From Bemisia tabaci (Eukaryota; Arthropoda; Insecta; Hemiptera; Aleyrodidae): DNA of 64,000 nucleotides. Under the pieces are notes generated by a model, which was given only the letters and a program-made list of their open reading frames with translations, was not told the origin of the DNA and did no database searches. Position 1 is the stretch's first letter. Each line of letters opens with the position of its first letter. Position numbers and translations under genes: made by a program. Of the stretch, positions 10,985 to 21,300 are shown in pieces. Where the stretch lies: assembly GCF_918797505.1 (NCBI RefSeq), contig NC_092794.1, forward strand, positions 62,853,167 to 62,917,166, read 5' to 3'.

Positions 10985-11250
10985 AGCACGATTTCGACTT
11001 AGAGCTTTCATTTTCCCGCGATGTTCTACACTTTGTAGAGGAGTCAGTGAACTGGCATCTTCGATCCAATCCAACTTGGATCACCGAGACTCGAATAAAA
11101 ATTTTGCGATAAAGGGCTTTAAGAGTGACACGATTTCGGCCTGAAGCGCCTTCATTTCCAGACGATGCCCTCCGCTTTGTCAAGCTGTTAGTTTAGTTAC
11201 CTATCCGACGTAACCCTACTTTGATCACCGATATTGAAATTAAAGCAGTG
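10985..11250. repeat. Diverged tandem duplication (~125-bp units)
   Basis: Unit 1 (about 10985-11105) runs from CACGATTTCGACTTAGAGC to TTGGATCACCGAGACTCGAA. Unit 2 (about 11127-11250) runs from CACGATTTCGGCCTGAAGC to TTGATCACCGATATTGAA. Order and spacing of matches are conserved with many substitutions, so this is an old duplication. No coding frame spans it. Confidence 0.6.
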
Positions 11251-11253
11251 GTA

Positions 11254-11483
11254 CACTGGGAAAAAAAACACATTGGATCTAGAGTCCAGACTCTTCAAAA
11301 CATTGACAAGAAAAAGGACTCTTGATTCAATCAGATTTAAGCTTGAATCAAAAGGAAATCTGCTCAAATTAAGAGGCTTGGTTCTTGATTTAAGCTTATA
11401 AGTCTGATTGAATCAAGAGTATTTTTTCTTGTCGATGTTTTTAAGAGTCTGGACTCTTGATCCAATGTGTTTTTTTTCCAGTG
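11254..11483. mobile_element. MITE, CACTGG family, copy 2, TSD TA
   Basis: The ends are CACTGGGAAAAAAAA and TTTTTTTTCCAGTG. Inner arms (TTGGATCTAGAGTCCAGACT and AGAGTCTGGACTCTTGATCC) match copy 1 at 8068-8300. TA flanks both sides. Confidence 0.82.
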
Positions 11484-12146
11484 TAGGACTAATTTAGGTA
11501 GGCTGACAGTAATCAGTCAACCGTTGTAAACATCAACTTGTCACAAGTTAGTTTTGAACTTTTTTTTATTTCAAGTAGGAGCCTTATAATTTATTGTTGA
11601 GCCTTTCCCTTGCTTTAAAAATTTTATGGAAAGAGCTACACAAACCTTCAAGAGAGGGGTCCGGTCCCGGGCCCCTTGAGGTCTCCCTCCCGGTCCCCTG
11701 CAACCCCCTAGTTCTACTTATGCCTCTTTAAAAGTGCACTGTGCGCCGGGCGTACCGGCGTTACACTTCCTGCCCCTTCACGCAATGCTCCTCGCAACTG
11801 CGATATACTCGGACTTGCAGGCGCGGATAGCACGGATTACCGAGCACTCAGACATTCCGACACACAACACTCCTGCATTCGCACCCCAACACATTCATGA
11901 TGGTAATGCTCATTCTAGTGACGTCACTTTGCGTGTAAACTGCATATTACCGCTGCGCTCAACGCCTAAGGTAGGCGTCTATTATACCTGTCCACCAGAC
12001 GTCAGCTGATCACTCTTTAAAATCGTCTCCAGACAATTGAACTTAATTGTTCCAGGTATGCTAGTATTCGAGGCAATTTGAGGCACATTCGAGCTTAACG
12101 AGAAAAAGAACACTAAGAAGTGGCCCGAATACTGCATGTAACAAGG
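11484..12146. other. Gene-free stretch
   Basis: No exon is supported. The open frame around 11734-12009 lacks splice context and has no recognisable domain. Confidence 0.35.
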
Positions 12147-12385
12147 TGGAGAAATGGTGCTGGGTCCACACCATTTCGCGGGAAAATCAAAGCCAAGAAA
12201 TTCCAAAAATTATAATTAGAGTCAGAAATAATTTTTTTTTAAACTGCCTGAGCTGTATACTCCCTCCCTCCTCAGTTTTGTACTGCTGCTCATCAGAGTT
12301 TAAACAATTTTTTTTTGCTCTAATTATAATTTTTGGAATTTCTTGGCTTTGATTTCCTCGCGAAATGGTGCGGACCATTTCTCCA
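12147..12385. mobile_element. 239-bp foldback MITE (TGGAGAAATGGTGC ends)
   Basis: The left arm TGGAGAAATGGTGC and the inner block AATCAAAGCCAAGAAATTCC with AAAAATTATAATTAGAG are complementary to the right arm, which ends GGACCATTTCTCCA. Total arm pairing exceeds 80 bp. Overlapping frames read on both strands here reflect the palindrome, not genes. Confidence 0.75.
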
Positions 12386-13396
12386 TCGAGCTTAACTATG
12401 GGAGTAATTTTGTCATATTCAGGACTATACGGAGGTGAGAAGAGTATCCCCATGGAGGCATGCTATAATGCCTCTCCTTACAAATTTTCATTTTAACCAT
12501 CCAAAGTCATCAAAGGACGTTAAAACTAAGGTTGTCATGGGACCATATTTCGATCTTGATAAACAATTTGAAATTTTGAAATTTGCGATTTTTCCCGAAT
12601 TTTAGCCAATATAGAATAGGCTGATTAATTTTAGTTTTAAAGCAAAGGAAACTATAAGGCACCGGTTTTTTCAAAAAGAAAGAGGAGTGAAAAATTTAAA
12701 TTAGAAAACTACAAGGATATGTATAACTTACTAACTTTCAATACGCCAGAAATATACCTTTGTCTCAAGACTGATCACCTAGGAATTCATTTTTTTTTTT
12801 TTGGACATATTTTTCTAAAATGTCAACGGTTATTCAATTTGATAACTTGGAGGTCATACAACTTTTAAAAGGATTGATTTTATTGTTTTTATCTGAAGCT
12901 CTTTTCTCGTGCAAAAAAGCAGCATAAGCCCTGAACAGTGAACATTTAAAACATTTTTCGACGAAGAACTTTTTTGTCCCCATAATATACAATATTTTTC
13001 TAATTTAACCAAAAATATTGAAAAAGATAAGTGTTTTTCATCCGACCCATACACCCATTTTGACTCTATCTTGGAGGACGAAGATTTTCGATAATTTTTG
13101 CTGGTATTATCATCGAAAGACTACCTACTGTTCACCCTTGCGGTTTATTTGACATCCCATCCCTTGCACCCATTTTTGAATCCGTGTTAAAAATTATACC
13201 TCGTCTAATAAAGAGAATGAGCAGTTTTCAACTCGTGTAATTGTCTCAAGAGATAGTTGAACTTAATGACTCGAGAGAAAGCTCGCGTCGTGTACTTGTT
13301 TAAATGGTGCTACTCATAATCTGCTCCGTTAAGTTGACTTAAAATCACTCGTGGGCATAATATGCTACGTTATGCTCACATTAATCCCACGTGGAG

Positions 13397-13561
13397 CAGA
13401 GGCGTGGCGTGAATTGCGATATATCGATTGTTATGCCATTTAAAAGTATGGAAAAGGATCGATAAACAGGGTGTTCGCTGCGAACACCTTAATAATCGAT
13501 TCTTTACCAAAGGCTTAAATATCACAACAATCGATATATCGCAATTCACGCCACGCCACTG
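13397..13561. mobile_element. hAT-type MITE, TSD ACGTGGAG
   Basis: A 165-bp member of the CAGTGGCG family, beginning CAGAGGCGTGGCG and ending CGCCACGCCACTG. The 8-bp ACGTGGAG is repeated exactly at 13389-13396 and 13562-13569. The central GGTGTTCGCTGCGAACACC is a near-perfect palindrome typical of the family. Confidence 0.88.
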
Positions 13562-13665
13562 ACGTGGAGCGTGATCCAATGGTCTCGTCTATCCAACCAT
13601 CGACAAAGAGTCTTGAGGTCCTCGCAGAACTCCTTCATAGAGAGAGGAAAGGTACCACTTTCTAG

Positions 13666-13829
13666 CAGAGACGTGGCAAGAATTGCGATATATCGATTGT
13701 TATGCCATTTAAACCTATAGAAAAGGATCGATAGACAGAATGTTTGCAACGAACATCTTAATAATCGATTCTTTACCAAAGCTTCAAATGGGGAAATATC
13801 GATATATATCGAAGCACGTCACGCCACTG
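13666..13829. mobile_element. hAT-type MITE, TSD (C/G)TTTCTAG
   Basis: A 164-bp member of the CAGTGGCG family, only about 100 bp from the previous copy. It begins CAGAGACGTGGC and ends CACGCCACTG. The flanks are CTTTCTAG and GTTTCTAG, identical at 7 of 8 positions. It is more diverged than its neighbour. Confidence 0.82.
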
Positions 13830-13837
13830 GTTTCTAG

Positions 13838-14884
13838 CTGTTTCAACTTTCTAGTTGTAATGCTTTCTAACAAGCCATGTACTTACATCCCCCAAAGCCA
13901 ATTAAGAGGCTAATTTTGGTCAGTTTTCAAAATTGACACCGGGACTTATTCTTGAAACTTCCCGTTGCTTCACTTTTGTTCAGCTCTTTTCCAAGGGGTC
14001 TGAAAGGATATTTTTCGAGAAAAGTTTGGAACTTTAGGAACGTTTTTCCGAGGATAAAAAGTCAAATTTTAAGCTATTTGATCAGACACTCATTCAGATT
14101 GTCAACATTTTTCTGTACTTCGTTATTTCAAAATTCATTGAGCTATTGGAGGTTTTTCTATATTTTAGTATTAGGTAGACAATGTTTTGAAAGTTTTTAC
14201 AGGCGACTTTTTTGCAGAGGATTTTTATATACACAATCAAGTTATTTTCATTTGAAAAACTAGTAAAAAAAAAAGTATAATTTTAATTTAAGGGAAATAA
14301 ATAACTGTCTTCTTTGACTTATGACAAAATATCTGATGTAAACTTTTTTGCCGAAAATTACAGATAAAAGAAGGAGTTGGCTCATGAATATGTCGAAGGA
14401 AAGTTTTAAAGTTATCGTGCAATTGTCAGGAAAATCTGAATGAGGTCAAGAGGCAGTTTGATTTACTTCGATAAATCTACGATCAAAAAAAGAAAAAACA
14501 TAAAAATTACGAGGTAACCAGTGTATGGCAACGATCGAATATCTCATTTTCAGAAAAGCTATCGTTTTCAGGGTGCAAAGTGGGCATAATTCAGTTCATG
14601 TCTGAGACATGTGTACCGCAATCGGCCCAACCTCTCATACTTGGTTAACGCCGGCAACACCGAAGTCCGTAGCTTTCACCTGGATGCGCAAGCACTGTAA
14701 CAATACGGCGCAACGATGAAGGACACGGGTCATAAGGAGGACGGAGATGCACTTGCCATGTCTAAATAATTTCCTCTTGGACCACCACTTTGTATGACTT
14801 CAGTGCCTCACCACGGTGCGGTGTTTCAGCAGAAGATAATGCGTGCGTTAAGGCGAAGATTCCACCTCAGAGAAGCGCCCTAGT
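13838..14884. other. Gene-free stretch
   Basis: AT-rich sequence without a splice-framed exon. The 103-codon frame at 13952-14263 shows no domain and is rejected. Confidence 0.35.
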
Positions 14885-15137
14885 CTGCCGTGCTAAGGAA
14901 AAAAGCCGTATAAGCCTTTAGACGTTGCCAAGTTTCTTCCAATAAAAACCGAATTTACTGGGAAAAATGTGAAAATTATTTTCCAAAATTTTTACACAAT
15001 TTCGTGCGTAATTTCATCTAAAATATCTGAAAATTTCAAGGAAAAATATGCATGAATGTTGTCGAAATTACATGTTTTATCAAGGGAAATTTGGCAACTC
15101 TTGAATGTTCATACGGCATTCTTCCTCAGCATGGCAG
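14885..15137. mobile_element. 253-bp MITE, TIR CTGCCGTGCTAAG, TSD TAGT
   Basis: The left end CTGCCGTGCTAAG pairs with the right end CTCAGCATGGCAG. The inner arms GACGTTGCCAAGTTTCTTCC and GGGAAATTTGGCAACTCTTG follow. The 4-bp TAGT flanks both sides. Its length equals that of the 4257-4509 element. Confidence 0.75.
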
Positions 15138-16265
15138 TAGTGCACTGTTAGAAATAATAATATTCTGCTCGCATATCACACTCAGTAATATAGAATCATA
15201 GGAGGAATGCGTAACGTATAAAGCTTGAGATGCGTAGAGCTTCGGAGAGTTGAGCCGCAAAGCGGTCAGGGGGCGTACCACCTAATTGCGTCCGTGCAAA
15301 TCGCGTCAATTGACTCGTCGATCGAGTCAAATGTGACTCCGAATGAGAGGAATTCAATTTTAAAGTCATTCCGGGTTGAAGATCCTGCCAAAAAATCGCC
15401 CCTTTTTTTGGAAACGCGGGGATCAGCTTCAAATCCATCCCTAGCGAAACCCTATGGTGACACAATCTTCCAACTAAAGTTTTAGCTTGAGTTCAAAACT
15501 CGTTGTGGCATTGCAAACATTGCACTCTTTACTATTGAAAATGTTATAATTTTGAAGTTGTTCGGTTAAAATATAGCATTAATTTATCTTTTTTTCATTC
15601 TCTTCGGCACAAATTCATCACTTTAACATACTTGGGCCATATTTAGACTGTCGGTGAGACTATGATCTGGCAATCAATCATGATACAGCGTTGCAATGTT
15701 TATACAAGGTGTCCTAGACAACCCTCTCCAGGCTTGGCGGCCGCCAAAGCAAGTTTGCCGGCAGAGGTTGCCAAATTCCTTCTAATAAACTATTATTTTC
15801 TAGGAAAGCTAGGAAAACAGGTTGACAAAATTACCCAGAATATTTTCTAAAACTTTAACTAAGAGCTCACAAGTTGTTCTCGAAGAAAATTTGGCAACAC
15901 TTGAGTGTTCATAGGACGTTTCCCGTAACGCTACAGTATTGATATCCGAGAAGAGGACAGTTATATCGGGAATGACGCCCTGATGCAACTATTCGTGCTC
16001 TATGGACATCCGTGTTGCATGCGAACAATTGAAGGCGCTCCGGTCATGCTAGTCCAGTGCTCACGGCTTACGGCTACGGCGACACGATGCCACAACTCAG
16101 TGTGTCCATTGGAATATGGAATTTTGTATCGTGATATGAGGAAATGGTGCGAAAATGTCATTTCCCTTCTTTCTACTTAGTTTTTATTGGAAAATTCAAT
16201 CTCGCCACATATACTTATGAAAATTATTACATTTCACCGTATTGATACCATGTTAATCCCATATT
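15138..16265. other. Gene-free stretch with degraded repeats
   Basis: About 15760-15940 resembles the GTTGCCAAATTTCC element family (GAGGTTGCCAAATTCCTTCT on the left, AAATTTGGCAACACTTGAGT on the right). About 15980-16050 (GATGCAACTATTCGTGCT) recurs near 23680-23800. No gene is supported. Confidence 0.4.
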
Positions 16266-16611
16266 TGGACCGCGTTAAGCAGAAAGGAACCAAGCCACGG
16301 CAGATATTGCTAAAATTAACTGGGCAATTAATTTCTTATAAGAGAATGTTTGAGCGAATTCCTTTGAAAATTTTAAGGAATTTGCTTCGCAACATTTAAG
16401 CGAATTCCTTTGAAAATTTTAAGGAATTTACTTCGTAACGTTTGAGCGGATTCCTTTGAAAATTTTAAGGAATCAGCTTCGCACTATGCAGAAAATTTAT
16501 TGAACTTTGTACATAAATCCACAAAACCTTTTTCATGTAAAAAATTAAATTGCCCGGTTAAATTTGGCGAAAGCTGATGCGGCTTGGTTCCTTTCTGCTG
16601 AACGATGTCCA
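16266..16611. mobile_element. MITE, TTGGACCGCG family, with 46-bp internal triplication
   Basis: The left arm (TTGGACCGCGTTAAGCAGAA then GGAACCAAGCC) pairs with the right arm (GGCTTGGTTCCTTTCTGC). Inner arms are AAAATTAACTGGGCAATTAA and AATTGCCCGGTTAAATTT. Between them the unit GCGAATTCCTTTGAAAATTT recurs three times at 46-bp spacing. The two other copies (35057-35326 and 52225-52483) have a single unit. Confidence 0.75.
16350..16489. repeat. Three-unit tandem repeat (46 bp)
   Basis: Units begin near 16355, 16401 and 16447 and share ATTCCTTTGAAAATTTTAAG then GAAT and GCTTCG. Each contains its own small palindrome. The expansion is internal to the MITE at 16266-16611. Confidence 0.85.
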
Positions 16612-16707
16612 CATATACCATGTTGGCATCACCTTGCTATCATGTTCTACTCACCAACACGGTCATTCCCAGCATGGCGTTCCCTTAAAATTCCGATTTG
16701 GGTGAGA

Positions 16708-17217
16708 TACCACTATTTGAACACTCCAGGATGGGTGAGGTATCACGCCGCATTTGAACGCGTTTTCAAAACAGCCAAGTTCCGATATCCGGATAACCGT
16801 TTTGCATAGTTCATATTATTTTGTTTCATTTCTAACCACTTGTTTATTTTTAATCCTCGTATAAAAACCTCTCATTTGCTAAATACAATTCTAGCTGGAA
16901 CGCACTTCAGCTATGCATTCACCACTGCAAAAATGTCAAAAGAAATCGACAAGCCCAGTAGCGTGCATGGAGGCTATTTACACTTTAATCTTCCGTCGTA
17001 TTTCTAAGGCGCAATGATACAACTATTTGAACTCTCCAGAATGCGTGAGGTATCACGCCGTATTTGAAGGCGTTTTCAAAACAGCCAAGTTCCAATATCC
17101 GGATTATCGTTTTGCATAGTTTATATTCTTTTGTTTTATTCCGTACCACTTGTTTATTTATAATCCTCGAATACAAATTTCCCATTTGCAATATACAATT
17201 CTAACTGAAGCGCACTT
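16708..17217. repeat. Direct duplication (~205-bp units)
   Basis: The block from CTATTTGAACACTCCAGGAT (about 16712) to CTAGCTGGAACGCACTTC (about 16910) recurs from CTATTTGAACTCTCCAGAAT (about 17020) to CTAACTGAAGCGCACTTC (about 17217). They are separated by about 100 bp. Neither copy keeps an open frame over its whole length. Confidence 0.8.
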
Positions 17218-17232
17218 CTGGAAGGAAAGTGG

Positions 17233-17600
17233 GGTCATTTTCGGCTGCAGCGTCAATAAGTTAGTGGGGTTATCTCCACTTGTTGCCTGAGAAAAAATAT
17301 TTTCCCTCCTTTCTGACGCAAAACAATCGGATTAGTATTACATGCGTTACATGGGCGGAAAGTAGCACTTGTCCGGAATAACCTCGATATTAGGATCAGA
17401 ATGAAAACGTTAATAGCCATGCAATACACGGTTTGCCATGTAATTTTAGCTGCTGAATCCGAAAATGACCTTAGTTTTCCTCCACCATGCACAGATTTTC
17501 CGGGAAAGCTCGATTCTTAAAGAAAATCCTGATTTTTCCGGGGAAAATCGACCTGACCTAGCATAACGGAGGTCATTTTCGGACTCAGCGCTAAAAATTT
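17233..17600. repeat. Inverted and direct copies of a GGTCATTTTCGG block
   Basis: GGTCATTTTCGGCTGCAGCG at about 17233 is inverted at about 17450-17473 (CTGCTGAATCCGAAAATGACC). It appears again in direct orientation at about 17571 (GGTCATTTTCGGACTCAGCG). This looks like a foldback element with one extra end, perhaps two overlapping insertions. Confidence 0.5.
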
Positions 17601-18044
17601 TACTGGAACAATCGCATTTTAACCCGCGTTGGTCAGTGTTACTTTAGGTCTCTGGTCACTACCAAAAAAGCGTAGTTCATAAAGAGTGTATTTATATTGG
17701 AACGTTAAGGGAGGGGGATGGGGGGCTTAAGGTGGAGGATAGGGTGCATTTTCGGTTATGTATTGCCTATTTATGAATACTATCAATTAGAACTCTCCGT
17801 GAGACCTGAGAAAATTTGCCAAAATTGATGAAAAAACGCTAAAATTAGCCAAATTTTGCAATTTTGAGGGTCCATCGGGACCTCTAAATGTTGACCAAAT
17901 GCAAAACTGTTCTACAACGTTTGTTTTTACACTATTAGAAACGTTTTGGCGGAGTCCCTTGTTTATTTCAAAATTCATCATTTTTAATTTCTCGTATAAG
18001 CCGCACCCTAGTGAACATCTTTTGCACCAACAGGTTCATTAGTT

Positions 18045-18297
18045 CGTCACCTTCCAGGCAAAGTATAGCAAGCGCCATGCGACGTTTAAAAATTTCCGCC
18101 GCCATTTTATTTTTTTACAGAGAAATTGTTCAACGAAGCTGTCCGAAAATTTCACTGAATTTTCTTTGTGCTGCCGATAAAATTTAGTGAAACTTCCAAA
18201 CAGATTCAACCAACAATTTCTCTGTAAAGAAATAAAATGGCGGCGGAAATTTTTAAACGTCGCATGGCGCTTGTGATACTTTGCCTGGAAGGTGACG
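18045..18297. mobile_element. 253-bp foldback MITE just upstream of a coding exon, TSD AGTT
   Basis: The arms CGTCACCTTCCAGGCAAAGT and ACTTTGCCTGGAAGGTGACG pair, followed by GGCGCTTG/CAAGCGCC-type blocks and TTTCCGCCGCCATTTTATTT with its complement. AGTT flanks both ends. It lies in the intron 58 bp upstream of the exon that starts at 18356. Confidence 0.78.
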
Positions 18298-18355
18298 AGT
18301 TATGATCTTTGATTTTGATCATTGATTCAACGGTTCATCTTTTGCTTCTTTTCAG

Positions 18356-21300
18356 GTGACGGCCGATCGGTTCACGATGCGAGCAGCGGGAAGGTAGGGG
18401 AGCCTGCGGAGAGGGGGACGGGGGCAAAACTGAGGGACACAATCGCGACGGAGCAGCGCTTCTTCCCGTCCTTCTCACCGATATTCTCGTCGCCGCCGCT
18501 GGGACACTCCCGCCCGCAGGCCTTCCACCAGGAGCCGACCTTCCGCCAGCCAGAATACACCCTCCGGGATCTGCCCTTCGCCTACTCCGCCTCTGCCTCC
18601 GCCGCTGAGACCGACAACAATGTCCTCGGCTCAGGTAACTCATAGTCCACACTAGTTTCCTCTAGTTTCCTTCACAAATTGCTCAACTTCAAGAATAAAA
18701 ATGATTAAAAATTGGAATCGGATTTTTTAACCCTCTGGACGTTGTCTTAAGGAAGTGAGGGTATAGGGGGAGGTGGGACCCCATGCTCCCCTCACACTGA
18801 AAAAAAATTCTCGGTGTTTTTACCAAGGTCCGTTGGTACCTTTACCATTTCACTTTTTCCCCCCAATTATTGGTAATTCTCCCAAGACAGACAGGTAAGC
18901 TTACCTAAAAACCGATATTTTTACTGTTTTTTTCAGGTAAGAATACCACTTTTATTGGTAATCAATTCCCAGTAACTTTGCCATTTTATCTCGGTTATTC
19001 TACCACAGTCGATAAAGAATATTGGCGTTTTTACCAAGGTCCAGTAAAATTACCGAGAAAGTTCGATAATTTTACCGAGATTTCTCGGTAAAATTACCAA
19101 TTCCATAAATTGTAATTTTACCAAGAAAAAACTGGGATCAAATAGAACCCTGAATTCTCGGTAATTTTACCCTCTTCTTAGTATATACACCAAGATTTTT
19201 TTTTTCAGTGCATACCCCTTCTAATGCATCCCTAACACAGGTCTGCATCCCCTTGAAGAAGAAGAACACTCGGTTGAACCTCACCGGGGGAGGGGGGTCT
19301 AAAAATCCGAAATTCAGCGTCATATTTTATGAGCCCCATCGTTCTTTCAGCATGAGTAAATTCAAGGGAGCTCTTGCATGTGTGAGAGATTTGCGATTTC
19401 TGAGTAGTTACTTTTGCTCACGTATGCAATTTCGCGAGAAACATAATGGTGCCACTGGTTATCTTTGAAACAAACCCCAAAACTTTAAAAAAAAAGCTCT
19501 AAAAGTTGAGGCCGTGATGGAAGGGATATCCCACTCTACCCCGCGAGTCCACCTCTATATCAAGACAAACTCTTCATGCAAAGATAAGGAGTAAATACAT
19601 AAACAGGGTTGTCGTGCTTTCAGTTTTGGAGTCCCCGCAAACAAAAGTGGCAACTCTGCTAATGTATTTGTTCCCTATCTTTGCACGGAGAGTTTGACTT
19701 GATATAGAGGGGGACTCTCAGGATAGCGTAGGGTACCCCCTCTATTACGGCCTCAACTTTGATAGCTATTTTTGAGCTTTGGAGTTGATTAAGACGTATT
19801 TCTGCCAAACGGAACCAGAGACAAGTGGGAAAAAGGGGCGTGCTCGTTAGTCGAGGGCTGTAAGAATGAATGGGAAGTATATCCCTGGTAAAAATTGGCG
19901 ATAGGAGCTGCGTTTCAAAATACCATAGGAGTTCTTATAGCCGACTGAAGAAGGCGATAAAAAATCATGTAGCTGGCTGTAGAAAGTGGAAAAAATCATA
20001 CGGCCGGGCTACACGAAGCGATAAAAAATTATACAGCCGGGCTATAGTTCCTATCGCCGGGCTTTACACTTTATCGCCTGGCTGTTGGTTTTTTGCCATC
20101 GGCTATAAAAGGCTATAAGAAATTGTGTAGAAATGCATGTGCTTTGTAAATCCTTAAGTTTGTACGGAATCACCTTAATATTTACAAAACGCACATTATA
20201 TTTTCCTTTACTACCTACATATTTTTTTTCATCAATTAAAATGAGAATAATCCATACATATACAGAGTGTGCAAACATTTCAAAGTCATGAGTTGAAAAA
20301 CGCTGACTCCACGAGATTAAATATTAGAGCCTAACTCAAAGCGGAGCGGCGGCGCACTGGCGCCTACAAACCTAACAGGGATACTTCACGCATTGCGCAA
20401 TGCGTGAAGTATCCCTGTTGGGTTTGTAGGCGCCAATGCGCGTTCCGCGCTGGCTGCCCGAGTGCCCGCCCTCCGCGCCGCAGCGTACCACGGCGCTTGA
20501 AGCAACTATTTCACACCAGAGGTATTGCACAGTATCACACGAAATTGAAGGCGCTCCAACATATTAGGAATGGCACTATGGCAGGCATCCTTCAAAAGTA
20601 CGGAGCTTTCCTCGCAAAATAAATCAAGACACTACGGCCCAAAAAGAGAGCGGTAGTCAAAAAACTCACTAAGTCCTAGCATCCGTAATTAGTAACGTTT
20701 AGCATACACTTTATCGTCAAGCTGTTACTTAATCGCCATCGGCTATAAACGGCTATAAGAAATTGTGTTGCCGGCTATAGAAGCTATTGGAAATCTTACA
20801 GCCGGCTGTAGGTCCATGGTATTTTGGAACACAGATTCTACCGCCAATTTTTACCAGGGTAAAGCGCCAGTGACGTCAGCGGCAACGAACCCGTTTCCGT
20901 CGTTGCTCTTGGTTGGCATTGACTCATAACTCATAAGCCATGTACACGACGCTACTTTGCCATACTCACGGCTCATGAGTGACGCATTCAATTGTCACAT
21001 AGTTCCGTTTGACAGAATGGAAAATCCCGCTTTTCCATTTCTCCAAAAGGAATCACGCCAACTTTAACATTGTTTCTTATGCAGCTTTCTGGAGCTTACC
21101 CTAACTTTCCCTTTCGTCTATAGTTCCATTTGGCAGAAATACGTCCATTTGAGACAAAGGCGATGGCACCATCGCGTTCCTTGCGAAATATTACGTAGAA
21201 ATGCGCTATTGCACCCTCCATTGAGTACATAGAGTCGTAATGTAATTGGGAGAGCTGGCGCCACTTTTAAGCATTTTCCAGATCCCGAATTCCGAGACTC

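Larger units (their letters stand above)
19792..21145. mobile_element. Split GGACGTATTTCT-family MITE hosting nested insertions
   Basis: The left end AAGACGTATTTCTGCCAAAC (19791 on) and the right end GGCAGAAATACGTCC (to 21145) match the MITEs at 7801 and 58680. The inner right part (AGTTCCGTTTGACAGAAT, CAAAAGGAATC) is also shared. The two halves are pushed apart by the foldback element 19883-20859. Confidence 0.75.

Noticed and set aside
12146..12453. Overlapping frames on both strands with similar peptides
   Set aside because: Both read the arms of the foldback element 12147-12385.
13952..14263. 103-codon plus-strand frame
   Set aside because: No recognisable motif, sits in repeat-rich DNA, composition typical of a chance frame.
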